Source: Trinickia dabaoshanensis
GTDB taxonomy: Bacteria; Pseudomonadota; Gammaproteobacteria; Burkholderiales; Burkholderiaceae
NCBI RefSeq assembly: GCF_002879885.1
Contig: NZ_PNYA01000025.1
Location: 56,751 to 120,750 of the forward strand
Reading direction: 5' to 3'
DNA: 64,000 nucleotides
Shown piece by piece: positions 25,603-35,071 of this stretch. The notes under the pieces were generated by a model. That model was not told the DNA's origin. It ran no database searches and worked only from the letters and a program-made list of their open reading frames with translations. The position numbers and the translations under genes are program-made. Numbering within the stretch: position 1 is the stretch's first letter; each line of letters starts with the position of its first letter.

Positions 25603-28600
25603 GCGGCACCGATCGCCGCGAGCCGGCCGCATCACCCGAATCGCCCGAAGCGCACCACTCCGCTGCCGCGCCCGCCCCGGACAACGCCCACGAGGAGGGT
25701 CGCTTCAATCTCTCCGCTTGGGCGCTGCGCCACCAGGCGCTCGTCGTGTTCCTGATCGCGCTCGCGACGCTGGCCGGCATCCTCGCCTATACGCGCCTCG
25801 CCCAGTCGGAAGATCCCCCGTTCACGTTCCGGGTCATGGTGATCCGAACGCTGTGGCCCGGCGCGAGCGCGCGCCAAGTCCAGGAGCAAGTGACCGACCG
25901 CATCGAGCGCAAGCTGCAAGAAACGCCCTACATCGATTTCCAGCGCAGCTACTCGCGCCCCGGCGAATCGATGATCTTCTTTACGATGAAGGATTCGGCG
26001 CCGGTCAAAGACGTGCCGCAAACCTGGTATCAAGTCCGCAAGAAGGTCGGCGACATCGCGGCGACGCTGCCGCCCGGCACCGTCGGCCCGTTCTTCAACG
26101 ACGAATTCGGCGACGTCTACACCAACGTTTATACGCTCGAGGGCGACGGGTTCTCTCCCGCCCAACTGCACGACTACGCCGACGAGTTGCGCACGGTCTT
26201 GCTGCGCGTCCCCGGCGTCGCGAAGGTCGACTATTTCGGCGATCCCGACCAGCACGTCTTCGTCGAGATCACGAACGCCCAGCTCACGCGTCTGAACATC
26301 TCGCCGCAGCAATTGGCGCAAGCGATCGCCTCGCAAAACGCCGTCGCCTCCACCGGCACCGTCACGACCGCCGACGATCGCGTGTTCGTCCGCCCGAGCG
26401 GGCAGTTCGACGATATGCGCGCGCTGGCCGATACGCTGATTCCCGTCGGGCATCGCAGCGTGCGGCTTGGCGACATCGCGACGATCAAACGCGGCTATGA
26501 CGACCCGCGCGTCACCGAAATGCGCAACCGCGGCCACGCCGTGCTCGGCATCGGCGTGACGATGCAGCCGGGCGGCGACGTGATTCGCCTCGGCAAGGCA
26601 CTCGACGCCACCGCCGTCCAATTGCGCGCGCATTTGCCCGCCGGGCTCACGCTCGAACAAGTGTCGAGCATGCCGCTCGCCGTCTCGCATTCGGTCGACG
26701 ATTTTCTCGAAGCGGTCGGCGAAGCGGTGGCGATCGTGCTGGTCGTGAGCCTCGTTTCCCTCGGGTTGCGCACCGGGATGGTCGTCGTGATCTCCATCCC
26801 GATCGTGCTCGCGGTGACCGCGCTCGTGATGTACTTGTTCGACATCGGCTTGCACAAGGTGTCGTTGGGGACGCTCGTGCTTGCGTTGGGGCTGCTCGTC
26901 GACGATGCGATCATCGCCGTCGAAATGATGGCCGTGAAGCTCGAACAGGGGTGGAAGCGCACGCGCGCCGCCGCCTTCGCCTATACGAGCACGGCATTCC
27001 CGATGCTGACCGGCACGCTCGTCACCGTCTCCGGCTTCCTGCCCATCGCGCTGGCCAAATCCAGCACGGGCGAGTACACGCGCTCGATCTTCGAAGTGTC
27101 GGCCATCGCGCTGATCGCCTCGTGGTTCGCGGCGGTGGTCCTGATTCCGCTGCTCGGCTACCACCTGCTGCCCGAACGCAAGCGCCAGCAGCACGAGGCG
27201 CACGACTACGAGCACGATATCTACGACACGCGCTTCTATCACCGGCTGGCCGGTTGGATCAGCTGGTGCGTCGAACGCCGGTTCATCGTTCTCGGCATCA
27301 CGGCGGCGCTGTTCGTCGCCGCGCTCGCCGCTTTCTCGCTGGTACCGCAACAATTCTTCCCGAGCTCCGACCGGCCCGAATTACTCATCGATTTGCGCTT
27401 GCCCGAAGGCGCCTCGTTCGAGGCGACACTCAAGCAAGCCAAGCGGCTCGAACAGACGCTCGACGGCCGGCCCGAGATCGACCATTTCGTCGATTACGTC
27501 GGCACGGGCGCTCCGCGCTTTTATCTGCCGCTCGATCAGCAATTGCAGCAACCGAACTTCGCGCAGTTCGTCGTCACGGCTAAATCGGTCGAAGCGCGCG
27601 ACAAGCTGGCCCAATGGCTCGACACCCGCTTGGAAAACGACTTCTCCGCCGTTCGTACGCGCCTGTCGCGTTTGGAAAACGGTCCGCCGGTGGGCTATCC
27701 CGTGCAGTTCCGCGTGAGCGGCGACGATATCGGCACCGTGCGCACGATCTCGGAGAAGGTCGCGGCGACGATACGTGCCGATGGGCGCACGCGCGGCGTT
27801 CAGTTCGATTGGGACGAGCCCGCCGAACGCTCCATGACGTTCGAGGTCGATCAGAACAGGGCGCGCCAGCTCGGCGTCAGCTCGGAAGACGTCTCGAACT
27901 TCCTCGCGATGACGCTCTCGGGTTATACCGTGACGCAGTATCGCGAACGCGACAAGCTCATCAGCGTCGATCTGCGCGCACCCAAGCGAGAGCGGGTCGA
28001 CCCGGCGCGCTTACTGGGTTTGGCGATGCCCACGCCGAACGGTCCCGTGCCGCTCGGCTCGCTCGGGCATATGCGCAACACGCTCGAGTACGGCGTGATT
28101 TGGGAACGCGATCGTCAGCCGACGATCACCGTGCAAGCCGACGTACGCGGCGACGCGCAAGGCATCGACGTGACCCACGATCTCGACCGCGCGCTCGCGC
28201 CAGTGCGGGCCGCGCTGCCGCTCGGGTATCGCATCGAGGTGGGCGGCTCGGTCGAGGAAAGCGCGAAGGGGCAATCGTCGATCAACGCGCAGATGCCGCT
28301 CATGGCGATCGCCGTGCTTACGTTGCTGATGATTCAGTTGCAAAGCTTCGCGCGCGTCCTGATGGTCGTGCTGACCGCGCCGCTCGGGCTGATCGGCGTC
28401 GTCGCGACGCTGCTCTTGTTCGGCAAACCGTTCGGCTTTGTCGCCATGCTCGGGGTGATCGCGATGTTCGGCATCATCATGCGCAACTCGGTCATCCTCG
28501 TCGATCAGATCGAGCAGGACATCGCGGCGGGTCATCGAAGATGCGATGCCATCGTCGGTGCAACCGTACGCCGCTTCCGGCCGATTACCCTCACGGCCGC

Positions 28601-28796
28601 GGCCGCCGTGCTTGCGTTGATTCCGCTGCTGCGTTCGAACTTTTTCGGGCCGATGGCCACCGCGCTGATGGGCGGCATCACGAGCGCCACGATCCTCACG
28701 CTCTTTTACTTACCCGCGCTTTACGCCATGTCGTTTAGGGTGCGGCTCGACGAACGCGATCCGCCGCCGGCCGCCACCGCGCATACGGGGAATTAA
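25599..28796 (+). CDS. RND efflux pump inner-membrane permease (HAE1-like)
   Basis: 1065 residues, the standard size of AcrB-like pumps. It starts with an unusual proline/serine/histidine-rich tail of about 35 residues before the first helix (SAWALRHQALVVFLIALATLAG). Two large periplasmic loops and helices follow. The proton-relay motif LVLALGLLVDDAIIAVEMM lies near residue 428, the second six-helix set at about 880-1030 (GVIAMFGIIMRNSVILVDQIEQD). It takes substrates from the inner leaflet or periplasm with proton drive. ATGA overlap with the adaptor gene shows coupling. Substrate unknown. Confidence 0.92.
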   Translation: MSGTDRREPAASPESPEAHHSAAAPAPDNAHEEGRFNLSAWALRHQALVVFLIALATLAGILAYTRLAQSEDPPFTFRVMVIRTLWPGASARQVQEQVTDRIERKLQETPYIDFQRSYSRPGESMIFFTMKDSAPVKDVPQTWYQVRKKVGDIAATLPPGTVGPFFNDEFGDVYTNVYTLEGDGFSPAQLHDYADELRTVLLRVPGVAKVDYFGDPDQHVFVEITNAQLTRLNISPQQLAQAIASQNAVASTGTVTTADDRVFVRPSGQFDDMRALADTLIPVGHRSVRLGDIATIKRGYDDPRVTEMRNRGHAVLGIGVTMQPGGDVIRLGKALDATAVQLRAHLPAGLTLEQVSSMPLAVSHSVDDFLEAVGEAVAIVLVVSLVSLGLRTGMVVVISIPIVLAVTALVMYLFDIGLHKVSLGTLVLALGLLVDDAIIAVEMMAVKLEQGWKRTRAAAFAYTSTAFPMLTGTLVTVSGFLPIALAKSSTGEYTRSIFEVSAIALIASWFAAVVLIPLLGYHLLPERKRQQHEAHDYEHDIYDTRFYHRLAGWISWCVERRFIVLGITAALFVAALAAFSLVPQQFFPSSDRPELLIDLRLPEGASFEATLKQAKRLEQTLDGRPEIDHFVDYVGTGAPRFYLPLDQQLQQPNFAQFVVTAKSVEARDKLAQWLDTRLENDFSAVRTRLSRLENGPPVGYPVQFRVSGDDIGTVRTISEKVAATIRADGRTRGVQFDWDEPAERSMTFEVDQNRARQLGVSSEDVSNFLAMTLSGYTVTQYRERDKLISVDLRAPKRERVDPARLLGLAMPTPNGPVPLGSLGHMRNTLEYGVIWERDRQPTITVQADVRGDAQGIDVTHDLDRALAPVRAALPLGYRIEVGGSVEESAKGQSSINAQMPLMAIAVLTLLMIQLQSFARVLMVVLTAPLGLIGVVATLLLFGKPFGFVAMLGVIAMFGIIMRNSVILVDQIEQDIAAGHRRCDAIVGATVRRFRPITLTAAAAVLALIPLLRSNFFGPMATALMGGITSATILTLFYLPALYAMSFRVRLDERDPPPAATAHTGN

Positions 28797-28798
28797 TC

Positions 28799-30256
28799 AT
28801 GAATGTCTCGCGTATCGCACATGAACGCCGCGCGCTCGTGCTGTCGCTTGCAGCGGCTTGGAGCTTAGCCGCTTGCTCGCTCGGGCCGAGCGGCAAGCCG
28901 CCGGGCCTGCCCTCGCCGGCTCACTACGGGCAAACAGCCCTGCCGGAACGAACCGACGCGGCGGGCGGCGTTGCCCAGCAGTTCGATGTCGGCGCGCAGC
29001 CGGTGCCGAACTGGTGGCAGCTATATCGCTCGACGCAACTCGACGCGCTTGTCGAGGAAGGCTTGAAGAACAGTCCGACGCTCGCGGCCACCGAGAAGAA
29101 TCTCGCCGGCGCTCGCGAGCAATTGCGCGCGCAGATCGGCTCCTCGTTGCTGCCCACCATCGATGCGCAAGGACAGGCCACGCGCAACCGCGCACTCGGC
29201 ATTCCAAACGCGGGCCCGCAGACGGTGCTGTACAACGTCTTCGTCGGGCAACTCGAGGCACACTACACATTCGATCTGTTCGGCGCGGTTCGCTATGCGA
29301 ACGCGGCGCTCAACGCACGCGTCGATGTCCAAGCGTTCGAACTCGACGCCGCGCGGCGAACCTTGGCCGCCAATATCGTCACGACGGCGATCAACGCGGC
29401 CGCCTTGGGCGATGAGGTGGACGCTACCGAGCGGCTCCTCGTGTTGGCGCGGCAAACGGCGCAAGAAGATGCGCGCCGTTATGCGCTCGGCGCGGTGCCG
29501 CATGCCCAGGCCCTTGCTTCACAGCAAAGCGCGTCGGACCTCGAAGCGAGCTTGGCGCCGCTCGTCCAGCAGCGGCAAGCGGCCCGCCATGCCTTGGCCG
29601 TGCTGATCGGCCGCACGCCCGATGCCGTTCCCGACATTCCGGCGCTCTCGAGCCTTACGCTGCCCGAGCACGTGCCGGTTGTCGTTCCGTCGTCGCTGCT
29701 GCATACGCGTCCGGACATCGCCGCGTCGGAAGCAGCGCTTAAGGCAGCGGCTGCCGACGTCGGAGTGGCGACGGCGCAGTTGTTCCCGAGTGTGTCGCTG
29801 ACGGCGTCGATGGGACAAGCGGGGTTCAGTTGGCCCACCGCGCTATCGGGAGCGGGCGCGATATGGAGCATCGGCGGTTCGCTGACGCAGCCGCTCTTTC
29901 ACGGCGGTGCCTTGCTCGCGCAGCGGCGGGCGGCGATCGATTTCTACGAAGCGGCGGCCGATCAATATAAAGCCGCGGTGCTCACGGCGTTCCAAAACGT
30001 GGCCGATACGCTCGCCGCGCTCGAATACGACGCCACAGCGGCGCGCGCGAGCGATACGTCCGCCTCATCGGCTCGAGAGGCCTTCGACGAAACGGCTGCG
30101 CGCGGCAAGCTCGGTGCGATACCGGATTCCGCCGTCCGCGGCAGCGAGCAGCAGTATTGGAATGCTCGACTGGGCGCCATTCGCGCGTCGGGACGGCGGT
30201 TGGGCGACACCGCGCTGCTGTTCCAGGCGATGGGCACGCCGCAGACGAGGCAATAA
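28799..30256 (+). CDS. Outer-membrane efflux lipoprotein, NodT/OprM family
   Basis: 485 residues. Signal peptide with lipobox LAAC (WSLAACSLGP) makes it an outer-membrane-anchored TolC-like channel. QPVPNWWQLYRSTQLDALVEEGL and the LEAHYTFDLFGAVRYANAAL segment are typical of the NodT family, with two repeated TolC helices (residues 60-270 and 270-470). It starts three bases after the pump stop, so the operon is tetR | adaptor-pump-channel, a complete tripartite efflux system. It ends 18 bases before the convergent potI stop. Confidence 0.9.
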   Translation: MNVSRIAHERRALVLSLAAAWSLAACSLGPSGKPPGLPSPAHYGQTALPERTDAAGGVAQQFDVGAQPVPNWWQLYRSTQLDALVEEGLKNSPTLAATEKNLAGAREQLRAQIGSSLLPTIDAQGQATRNRALGIPNAGPQTVLYNVFVGQLEAHYTFDLFGAVRYANAALNARVDVQAFELDAARRTLAANIVTTAINAAALGDEVDATERLLVLARQTAQEDARRYALGAVPHAQALASQQSASDLEASLAPLVQQRQAARHALAVLIGRTPDAVPDIPALSSLTLPEHVPVVVPSSLLHTRPDIAASEAALKAAAADVGVATAQLFPSVSLTASMGQAGFSWPTALSGAGAIWSIGGSLTQPLFHGGALLAQRRAAIDFYEAAADQYKAAVLTAFQNVADTLAALEYDATAARASDTSASSAREAFDETAARGKLGAIPDSAVRGSEQQYWNARLGAIRASGRRLGDTALLFQAMGTPQTRQ

Positions 30257-30273
30257 CCGGCCGCCCGGGGCGC

Positions 30274-31095
30274 TTACGCGGCCCCGGCGAGCCTGCGCTT
30301 CTCGGCGCGCAGCATGAAGAAGTTGATGCCGATGACGCCGACGGTCACCACGCCGATGAACAGCGTCGCGAGCGCGTTCATCTCCGGATTCAACCCAAGT
30401 CGCACACGCGAGAACACGACGAGCGGCAGCGTCGTCGAGCCAGGACCGGACAAGAACGCCGACAGCACGAGATCGTCGATCGACAGCGTGAACGACAGCA
30501 GCCAACCGGCCATCAAGGCCTGCGAAATCAACGGCAAGGTAATCGCGAAGAAGACCTTGAACGGCGTCGCGCCGAGATCGAGAGCGGCCTCCTCCAACGA
30601 CGGATTGAGCTCTCGCACACGCGATTGCACGATGATCGCGACATACGACATGCACAGCATGACGTGCCCGATCCAGATCGTCGCGAACCCGCGCCGCTCG
30701 GGCCAACCGATCCACTTGCCCATTTCGATGAACAGCAGCAGCAGCGAAATGCCCTGAATGACCTCAGGGATCACGAGCGGCGCGTTGATCATCCCGCTAA
30801 AGAGCGTAAAGCCGCGAAAGCGCCCCATCCTCGCGAGGACGAAGCCCGCCCACGTGCCGATGAATACCGACGCGAATGCCGTCAGCAACGCGATGCGCAA
30901 CGAGAGCCAGAACGCCGTGATGAGTTCGTCGTCTTGCGCGAGCGCGGCGTACCAGCGCGTGGAAAAGTGCGTCCAGACGGTCACGAGCTGCGACTCGTTG
31001 AACGAGTAGACGACGAGGCTCAGGATCGGAATATAGAGAAACGCGAAACCGACGCCGAGCGCCGTCACTTGCAATGTACGGTTCGGTTTGATCAT
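30274..31095 (-). CDS. potI: Putrescine ABC transporter permease PotI
   Basis: 273 residues, six membrane helices, binding-protein-dependent permease with the EAA motif (EAALDLGATPFKVFFAITLPLI) near residue 175. It pairs with PotH as the membrane channel of a putrescine importer. Its ATG overlaps the stop of potH by four bases. Order potF-potG-potH-potI on the minus strand as in E. coli. The opening KPNRTLQVTALGVGFAFLYIPI is like PotI. Confidence 0.9.
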   Translation of the reverse strand: MIKPNRTLQVTALGVGFAFLYIPILSLVVYSFNESQLVTVWTHFSTRWYAALAQDDELITAFWLSLRIALLTAFASVFIGTWAGFVLARMGRFRGFTLFSGMINAPLVIPEVIQGISLLLLFIEMGKWIGWPERRGFATIWIGHVMLCMSYVAIIVQSRVRELNPSLEEAALDLGATPFKVFFAITLPLISQALMAGWLLSFTLSIDDLVLSAFLSGPGSTTLPLVVFSRVRLGLNPEMNALATLFIGVVTVGVIGINFFMLRAEKRRLAGAA

Positions 31096-32021
31096 CGCCG
31101 CGTTTCCAGTTGTTTAGCCTGAAAATGCTGGAACATCGCCATCGGCACGAGCAGCAGCAAGACCATCGCGCAAGTGACCGCGGATGCCATCGGCCAGTCC
31201 GCGTTGTTGAAGAACTCGTTCCACATGACGCGCCCGATCATGAGCGTGTCCGCACCGCCGAGCAGTTCCGGGATCACGTACTCGCCCACCGCGGGGATGA
31301 ACACGAGCAGGCAACCGGCGATGATGCCGTTTTTCGACAGCGGCAACGTGATCTGCACGAATGCCTTCCACGGTTTCGCGCCGAGGTCGTAGGCCGCCTC
31401 GAGCAACGTCAAATCCATCTTCACGAGGTGCGCGTAAAGCGGCATGACGAGAAACGGCAGATACGAGTAGACCATCCCGATGTAGACCGCCGTATTGGTG
31501 CGATACAGCTCGATCGGCGCGTGGATGAGCCCGATCGTCATCAAGAAGTTGTTGAGCAGCCCGTTGTTTTTCAGGATGCCGATCCATGCGTAGACGCGAA
31601 TGAGGAACGACGTCCAAAACGGCAGCATCACGGCCATCATCAAGATGTTGCGCGAATTGGGATTCGAGCGCGCGATGTAGTAAGCCATCGGATAACCGAG
31701 CAGCAAACACAGCAGCGTCGTGACGCCCGCGACGAGCACCGAGTTGACGTAGGTGGCGAAGTACAGGCTATCGGTGAACAGGAACGCGTAATGCGCGACG
31801 TTCAACGAAATTTGGACCACGCCATCCTTGATGGCGACGAGTTCCGTGTACGGCGGGATGCCGAGCTGCAACTCCGCGAAGCTGATCTTCACGACCAGCA
31901 GGAACGGCACGAAGAAGAACATCAGCAACCAGATGAACGGCCCCGCGACGACGGCGGTGCCGCCCGTCAGCCTCATGCGCCGGGCCGGCCAGGTTGCGAG
32001 CGAGAGCAGATGCGCTTTCAT
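31092..32021 (-). CDS. potH: Putrescine ABC transporter permease PotH
   Basis: 309 residues. Six helices; the EAA loop EAAYDLGAKPWKAFVQITLPLS is near residue 225. FFFVPFLLVVKISFAE, YPMAYYIAR and MLPFWTSFLIRVYAWIGIL match PotH/PotB. The start at 32021 overlaps the potG stop (ATGA). It forms the heteromeric channel with PotI. The longer frame back to 32078 is a shadow. Confidence 0.9.
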   Translation of the reverse strand: MKAHLLSLATWPARRMRLTGGTAVVAGPFIWLLMFFFVPFLLVVKISFAELQLGIPPYTELVAIKDGVVQISLNVAHYAFLFTDSLYFATYVNSVLVAGVTTLLCLLLGYPMAYYIARSNPNSRNILMMAVMLPFWTSFLIRVYAWIGILKNNGLLNNFLMTIGLIHAPIELYRTNTAVYIGMVYSYLPFLVMPLYAHLVKMDLTLLEAAYDLGAKPWKAFVQITLPLSKNGIIAGCLLVFIPAVGEYVIPELLGGADTLMIGRVMWNEFFNNADWPMASAVTCAMVLLLLVPMAMFQHFQAKQLETRR

Positions 32022-33181
32022 GCCGTCAGCACCACGCCTGCCGACGCGCTCCAGCGCACATAGATCTCGTCGCCCCACGTGGGCGATTCGATTTCCGACA
32101 ATGCCAAGCTGGAGACGTTGGCCACCACCGTCTTACCGGAATCGAGCTGCACGTGATAGAGCGAGTAGCCGCCCATGTAGGCGATGTTCGCCACCGTGCC
32201 GTGCCCCCAGTTGTAAGCGCCTTCGGGCGGCTTGCGCGTGAGCGCGATGCGCTCGGGACGCACGGAGATCGTGACGGGCATGCCGAGCGGCCCCGTAATG
32301 CCGTGATTGACGTAAAGGCGGCAAGGCAGCTCGGTCGTTTCGACGAACACGTGATCCGGCTCGTCTTCCACTACGTGACCATCGAATAGATTCGTCGAAC
32401 CGATGAACTCGGCCGAGAAGCGCGAATTCGGATACTCGTAGACCTCGTGCGGCGTGCCTAGCTGCACGATCTGGCCTTCGCTCATGACGGCGAGCCGGCC
32501 GGCCATCGTCATCGCTTCTTCTTGATCGTGGGTGACCATGATGCACGTGACGCCGACCGAATCGAGGATGTTTACGAGCTCGATCTGCGTGCGCTGCCGG
32601 ATCTGCTTGTCGAGGGCGGACATCGGCTCGTCGAGCAGCAGCAGCTTGGGCCGTTTCACGAGCGAGCGGGCAAGCGCGACGCGTTGTTGCTGCCCGCCCG
32701 ATAGCTGATGCGGCTTGCGCTTGGCGAAGCGCGCCATCTGCACGAGTTCGAGCGCCGCGTGCACGCGGTCCTTGAGCTCGGCCTTTTGCACGCCTTCTTG
32801 TTTGAGCCCGAACGCGACGTTCGATTCGACCGTCATGTGCGGAAAGAGCGCATACGACTGGAACATCATGTTCACGGGACGGCGATACGGCGGCATCTGC
32901 GCGAGGTCTTCGCCGTCGATGAGGATCTTGCCCGAGGAGACCGACTCCAGCCCGGCCAGCATCCGCAGCAGCGTGGACTTGCCGCAGCCGGAACTACCGA
33001 GCAATGCGAACAGCTCTCCTTTCGCCACCGACAGGCTGACGTTCTTGACCGCGACCGTTTCACCGAACTTCTTGACGACGTCGACGATCTGCACAAAGTT
33101 GTCGGCCGATACGTTGCCGGCCGAAGTTGAACCTGCGGGGCGCGCGCCGGCGGGCGGCTGCGAGCTCGACTGATCGCTCAT
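32018..33181 (-). CDS. potG: Putrescine ABC transporter ATPase PotG
   Basis: 387 residues. Walker A GSSGCGKST at 62-70, ABC signature LSGGQQQR, Walker B LLLLDEP and a D-loop SALD are intact. A C-terminal TOBE-like domain (residues about 290-380) holds FVETTELPCRLY and ISVRPERIAL. It powers putrescine import. The N-terminus has an extra 25-residue Ser/Ala/Gly-rich tail before the nucleotide-binding domain. It is followed by potH and preceded by a hairpin that separates it from potF. Confidence 0.92.
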   Translation of the reverse strand: MSDQSSSQPPAGARPAGSTSAGNVSADNFVQIVDVVKKFGETVAVKNVSLSVAKGELFALLGSSGCGKSTLLRMLAGLESVSSGKILIDGEDLAQMPPYRRPVNMMFQSYALFPHMTVESNVAFGLKQEGVQKAELKDRVHAALELVQMARFAKRKPHQLSGGQQQRVALARSLVKRPKLLLLDEPMSALDKQIRQRTQIELVNILDSVGVTCIMVTHDQEEAMTMAGRLAVMSEGQIVQLGTPHEVYEYPNSRFSAEFIGSTNLFDGHVVEDEPDHVFVETTELPCRLYVNHGITGPLGMPVTISVRPERIALTRKPPEGAYNWGHGTVANIAYMGGYSLYHVQLDSGKTVVANVSSLALSEIESPTWGDEIYVRWSASAGVVLTA

Positions 33182-33217
33182 GATTTGCTGCTTGACTCCA
33201 CTCGTTGGACGTACAAA

Positions 33218-33242
33218 GCCCCCGGCGTTAGGCTCCGGGGGC
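33218..33242 (-). terminator. Intercistronic hairpin between potF and potG
   Basis: Eight-bp arms GCCCCCGG (33218-33225) and CCGGGGGC (33235-33242), 9-base loop, ending in TTTGT on the minus strand. It is 30 bases after the potF stop and 37 before potG. A weak T-tail suggests partial termination or 3' protection, giving more binding protein than transporter. Confidence 0.55.
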
Positions 33243-33274
33243 TTCGTGACTGCGTGCCGCGCGCGGCGACGAAA

Positions 33275-34372
33275 TTATCGGCCCGTCTTGAATTCGGTCC
33301 ACAGACGCGTCTGCAGACGTTGGATTTCAGGCGGCAGCGGCTTCAGCAGGAACAGCGTCTTGACGATATCGGCCGGCGGATAGACGGCCGGGTCGTTGGC
33401 GATACTGGGATTGACGTACTTCTTCGCTTCGGCGTTGGCCGTCGGGTAGTAGACCGCGTCGGTGATCGCGGCGTTGACTTGCGGCGTCTCGATATAGTTG
33501 ATCCACTGCTGCGCCGCATCCTTGTGCGAAGCGTCCTTCGGTATCGCCATCACGTCGAACCAGACCGGTGCGCCGCCCTTCGGGATGTAGTACTCGACCT
33601 TGTACGGCTTCTTGGCTTCGAGCGTGCGATGCTTGGCGATCACGACGTCGCCCGACCAGCCGTAGGCGAAGCAGATATCGCCGCCGACCATATCGTTGAT
33701 GTAGCCCGACGAATTGAACTGCGTGATGTACGGACGGATCTTTTTCATCATCGCGAGCGCGGCCTGGTAATCGGCCGGGTTCGTGCTCATCGGATCTTTG
33801 CCGATATAGTGCAGCGCCGCCGCGAAGAACTGATCCGGTGCATCGAGCACCGACACGCCGCAGGCCTTCAGCTTGGAGATGTTTTCGGGCTTGAACAGGA
33901 TGTCCCAGTTATCGAGCGGGACGTTCTTGCCGAGGATCTGCTGGGCCTTGGTCACGTTGTAGCCGAGGCCCGTCGTGCCCCATGCCCAGGGCACCACGTA
34001 TTTGTTGCCCGGGTCCGCGCCGGCCACGAGGGCCATCAATTGCGGATCGAGGTACTTCAGATTGGGGATCTTCGATTTGTCGAGCGGCGAGAAAATGCCG
34101 GCTGCGATTTGCTTGCCCGCGTAATTGCTCGTCGGCACGACGATGTCGTAGCCGGAATTGCCCGTCAAGAGCTTCGCTTGCAGCGTGTCGTCGCTATCGT
34201 AGTTGTCGTAGCGAACGTGAACGCCCGACTGCTTTTCGAAGTTCGGAATGGTGTCTTTGGCGATGTAATCCGACCAGTTATAGACATTCAGCTGCGTATC
34301 CTTGGCCGACGCCGCCCACGGCGCCGCGCACAAGACCAGTGCGACAAGCCCGCCCATCACCTGTTTTTTCAT
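33275..34372 (-). CDS. potF: Putrescine periplasmic binding protein PotF
   Basis: 365 residues. Signal peptide (VALVLCAAPWAASA), then LNVYNWSDYIAKDTIPNFEKQSG, the signature opening of PotD/PotF polyamine-binding proteins. KYVVPWAWGTTGLGYN and DICFAYGWSGDVVIA are binding-cleft segments. First gene of the pot cluster. Specificity for putrescine versus spermidine is set by a few cleft residues I cannot resolve; gene order (F-G-H-I) favours putrescine. Confidence 0.9.
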   Translation of the reverse strand: MKKQVMGGLVALVLCAAPWAASAKDTQLNVYNWSDYIAKDTIPNFEKQSGVHVRYDNYDSDDTLQAKLLTGNSGYDIVVPTSNYAGKQIAAGIFSPLDKSKIPNLKYLDPQLMALVAGADPGNKYVVPWAWGTTGLGYNVTKAQQILGKNVPLDNWDILFKPENISKLKACGVSVLDAPDQFFAAALHYIGKDPMSTNPADYQAALAMMKKIRPYITQFNSSGYINDMVGGDICFAYGWSGDVVIAKHRTLEAKKPYKVEYYIPKGGAPVWFDVMAIPKDASHKDAAQQWINYIETPQVNAAITDAVYYPTANAEAKKYVNPSIANDPAVYPPADIVKTLFLLKPLPPEIQRLQTRLWTEFKTGR

Positions 34373-34775
34373 CCCGTTCTCCGATGCGGACCGGTTCGCC
34401 CGGCCTCAACCCCGCCCATGCCGCGACGAAACGCCCGCGGCTCCTGTGAAAAACCCGAAAGCTACCATCAATCATTGGCGCGCGGCACAAAAATGCGAGC
34501 CGCTCGGACTAGCTGTCGCGCAAACGGCACAAACGCCCGCCGTCGTCCGTGTGGACCCCACGACTGCGCGCGGTACCCAATGTCGAATCGGGCGCAATTT
34601 TATCGGGTTATAGGCCCTTGTCCACTTGAAAAAAACCTCGGTTAGCCTTTCGGATAGCCTGCAGCCGGCGGCAAGCACGCCGGGCCGCGCCGCCCCGTTG
34701 GCGGTATGGAGTTTCGCAGCGCACGCGCGGGCTCGGCTACCATACGGTTCGCACCCGCAATCGAGAAATGGTTTC
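34373..34775. other. 403-base intergenic region, potF upstream / DUF1289
   Basis: No credible coding frame. It contains the potF promoter candidate at 34597-34624 and leaves a 5' leader of about 220 bases before potF. No strong hairpin or known riboswitch pattern was recognised in the leader, but I cannot exclude a structured element. The part nearest 34776 carries the upstream region of the DUF1289 gene. Confidence 0.6.
34597..34624 (-). promoter_or_regulatory. Predicted sigma-70 promoter for potF
   Basis: Minus strand: TGGACA (34624-34619, 5/6 of -35) then 16 bases and TAAAAT (34602-34597, 5/6 of -10). The AT-rich hexamers stand out in GC-rich DNA. It is about 225 bases upstream of the potF ATG. 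Confidence 0.5.
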
Positions 34776-34979
34776 ATGGCATCCAACCTCCACGCGCTTC
34801 CCGACAGCCCCTGCATCGGCGTCTGCTCGACGCTTTTCGACGAAGTCTGCAAAGGCTGCGGCCGCACGGCGTCGGAAGTCTCGAATTGGGTCTTCATGAG
34901 CGACACCGAAAAGCGTGCCGTCTGGGTGCGCATCGAGCGCGAAGGCAAGGCGATGCGTTTCCGGGACGACAAGCTCTGA
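34776..34979 (+). CDS. DUF1289 family protein
   Basis: 67 residues. SPCIGVC..FDEVCKGCGRT..E...W is the DUF1289 cysteine motif, with four cysteines that probably bind a metal or Fe-S cluster. The family is small and widely distributed in Proteobacteria; function unknown. The ATG at 34776 gives the usual short N-terminus; the frame runs further up to 34626 without homology. Confidence 0.8.
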   Translation: MASNLHALPDSPCIGVCSTLFDEVCKGCGRTASEVSNWVFMSDTEKRAVWVRIEREGKAMRFRDDKL

Positions 34980-35071
34980 ATCGGCATCGCCGCCGCAAAC
35001 GAAAAACGCCGGGGTGAGCCGGCGTTCGAATGCGCTAGTGAGGCGGGATAGCGGCGCGTGCCGCGTCTCGG

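Noticed and set aside
25632..27353. Minus-strand open frame of 573 residues opposite the RND pump
   Set aside because: Low-complexity R/H/D-rich shadow; the plus strand codes for a full RND pump.
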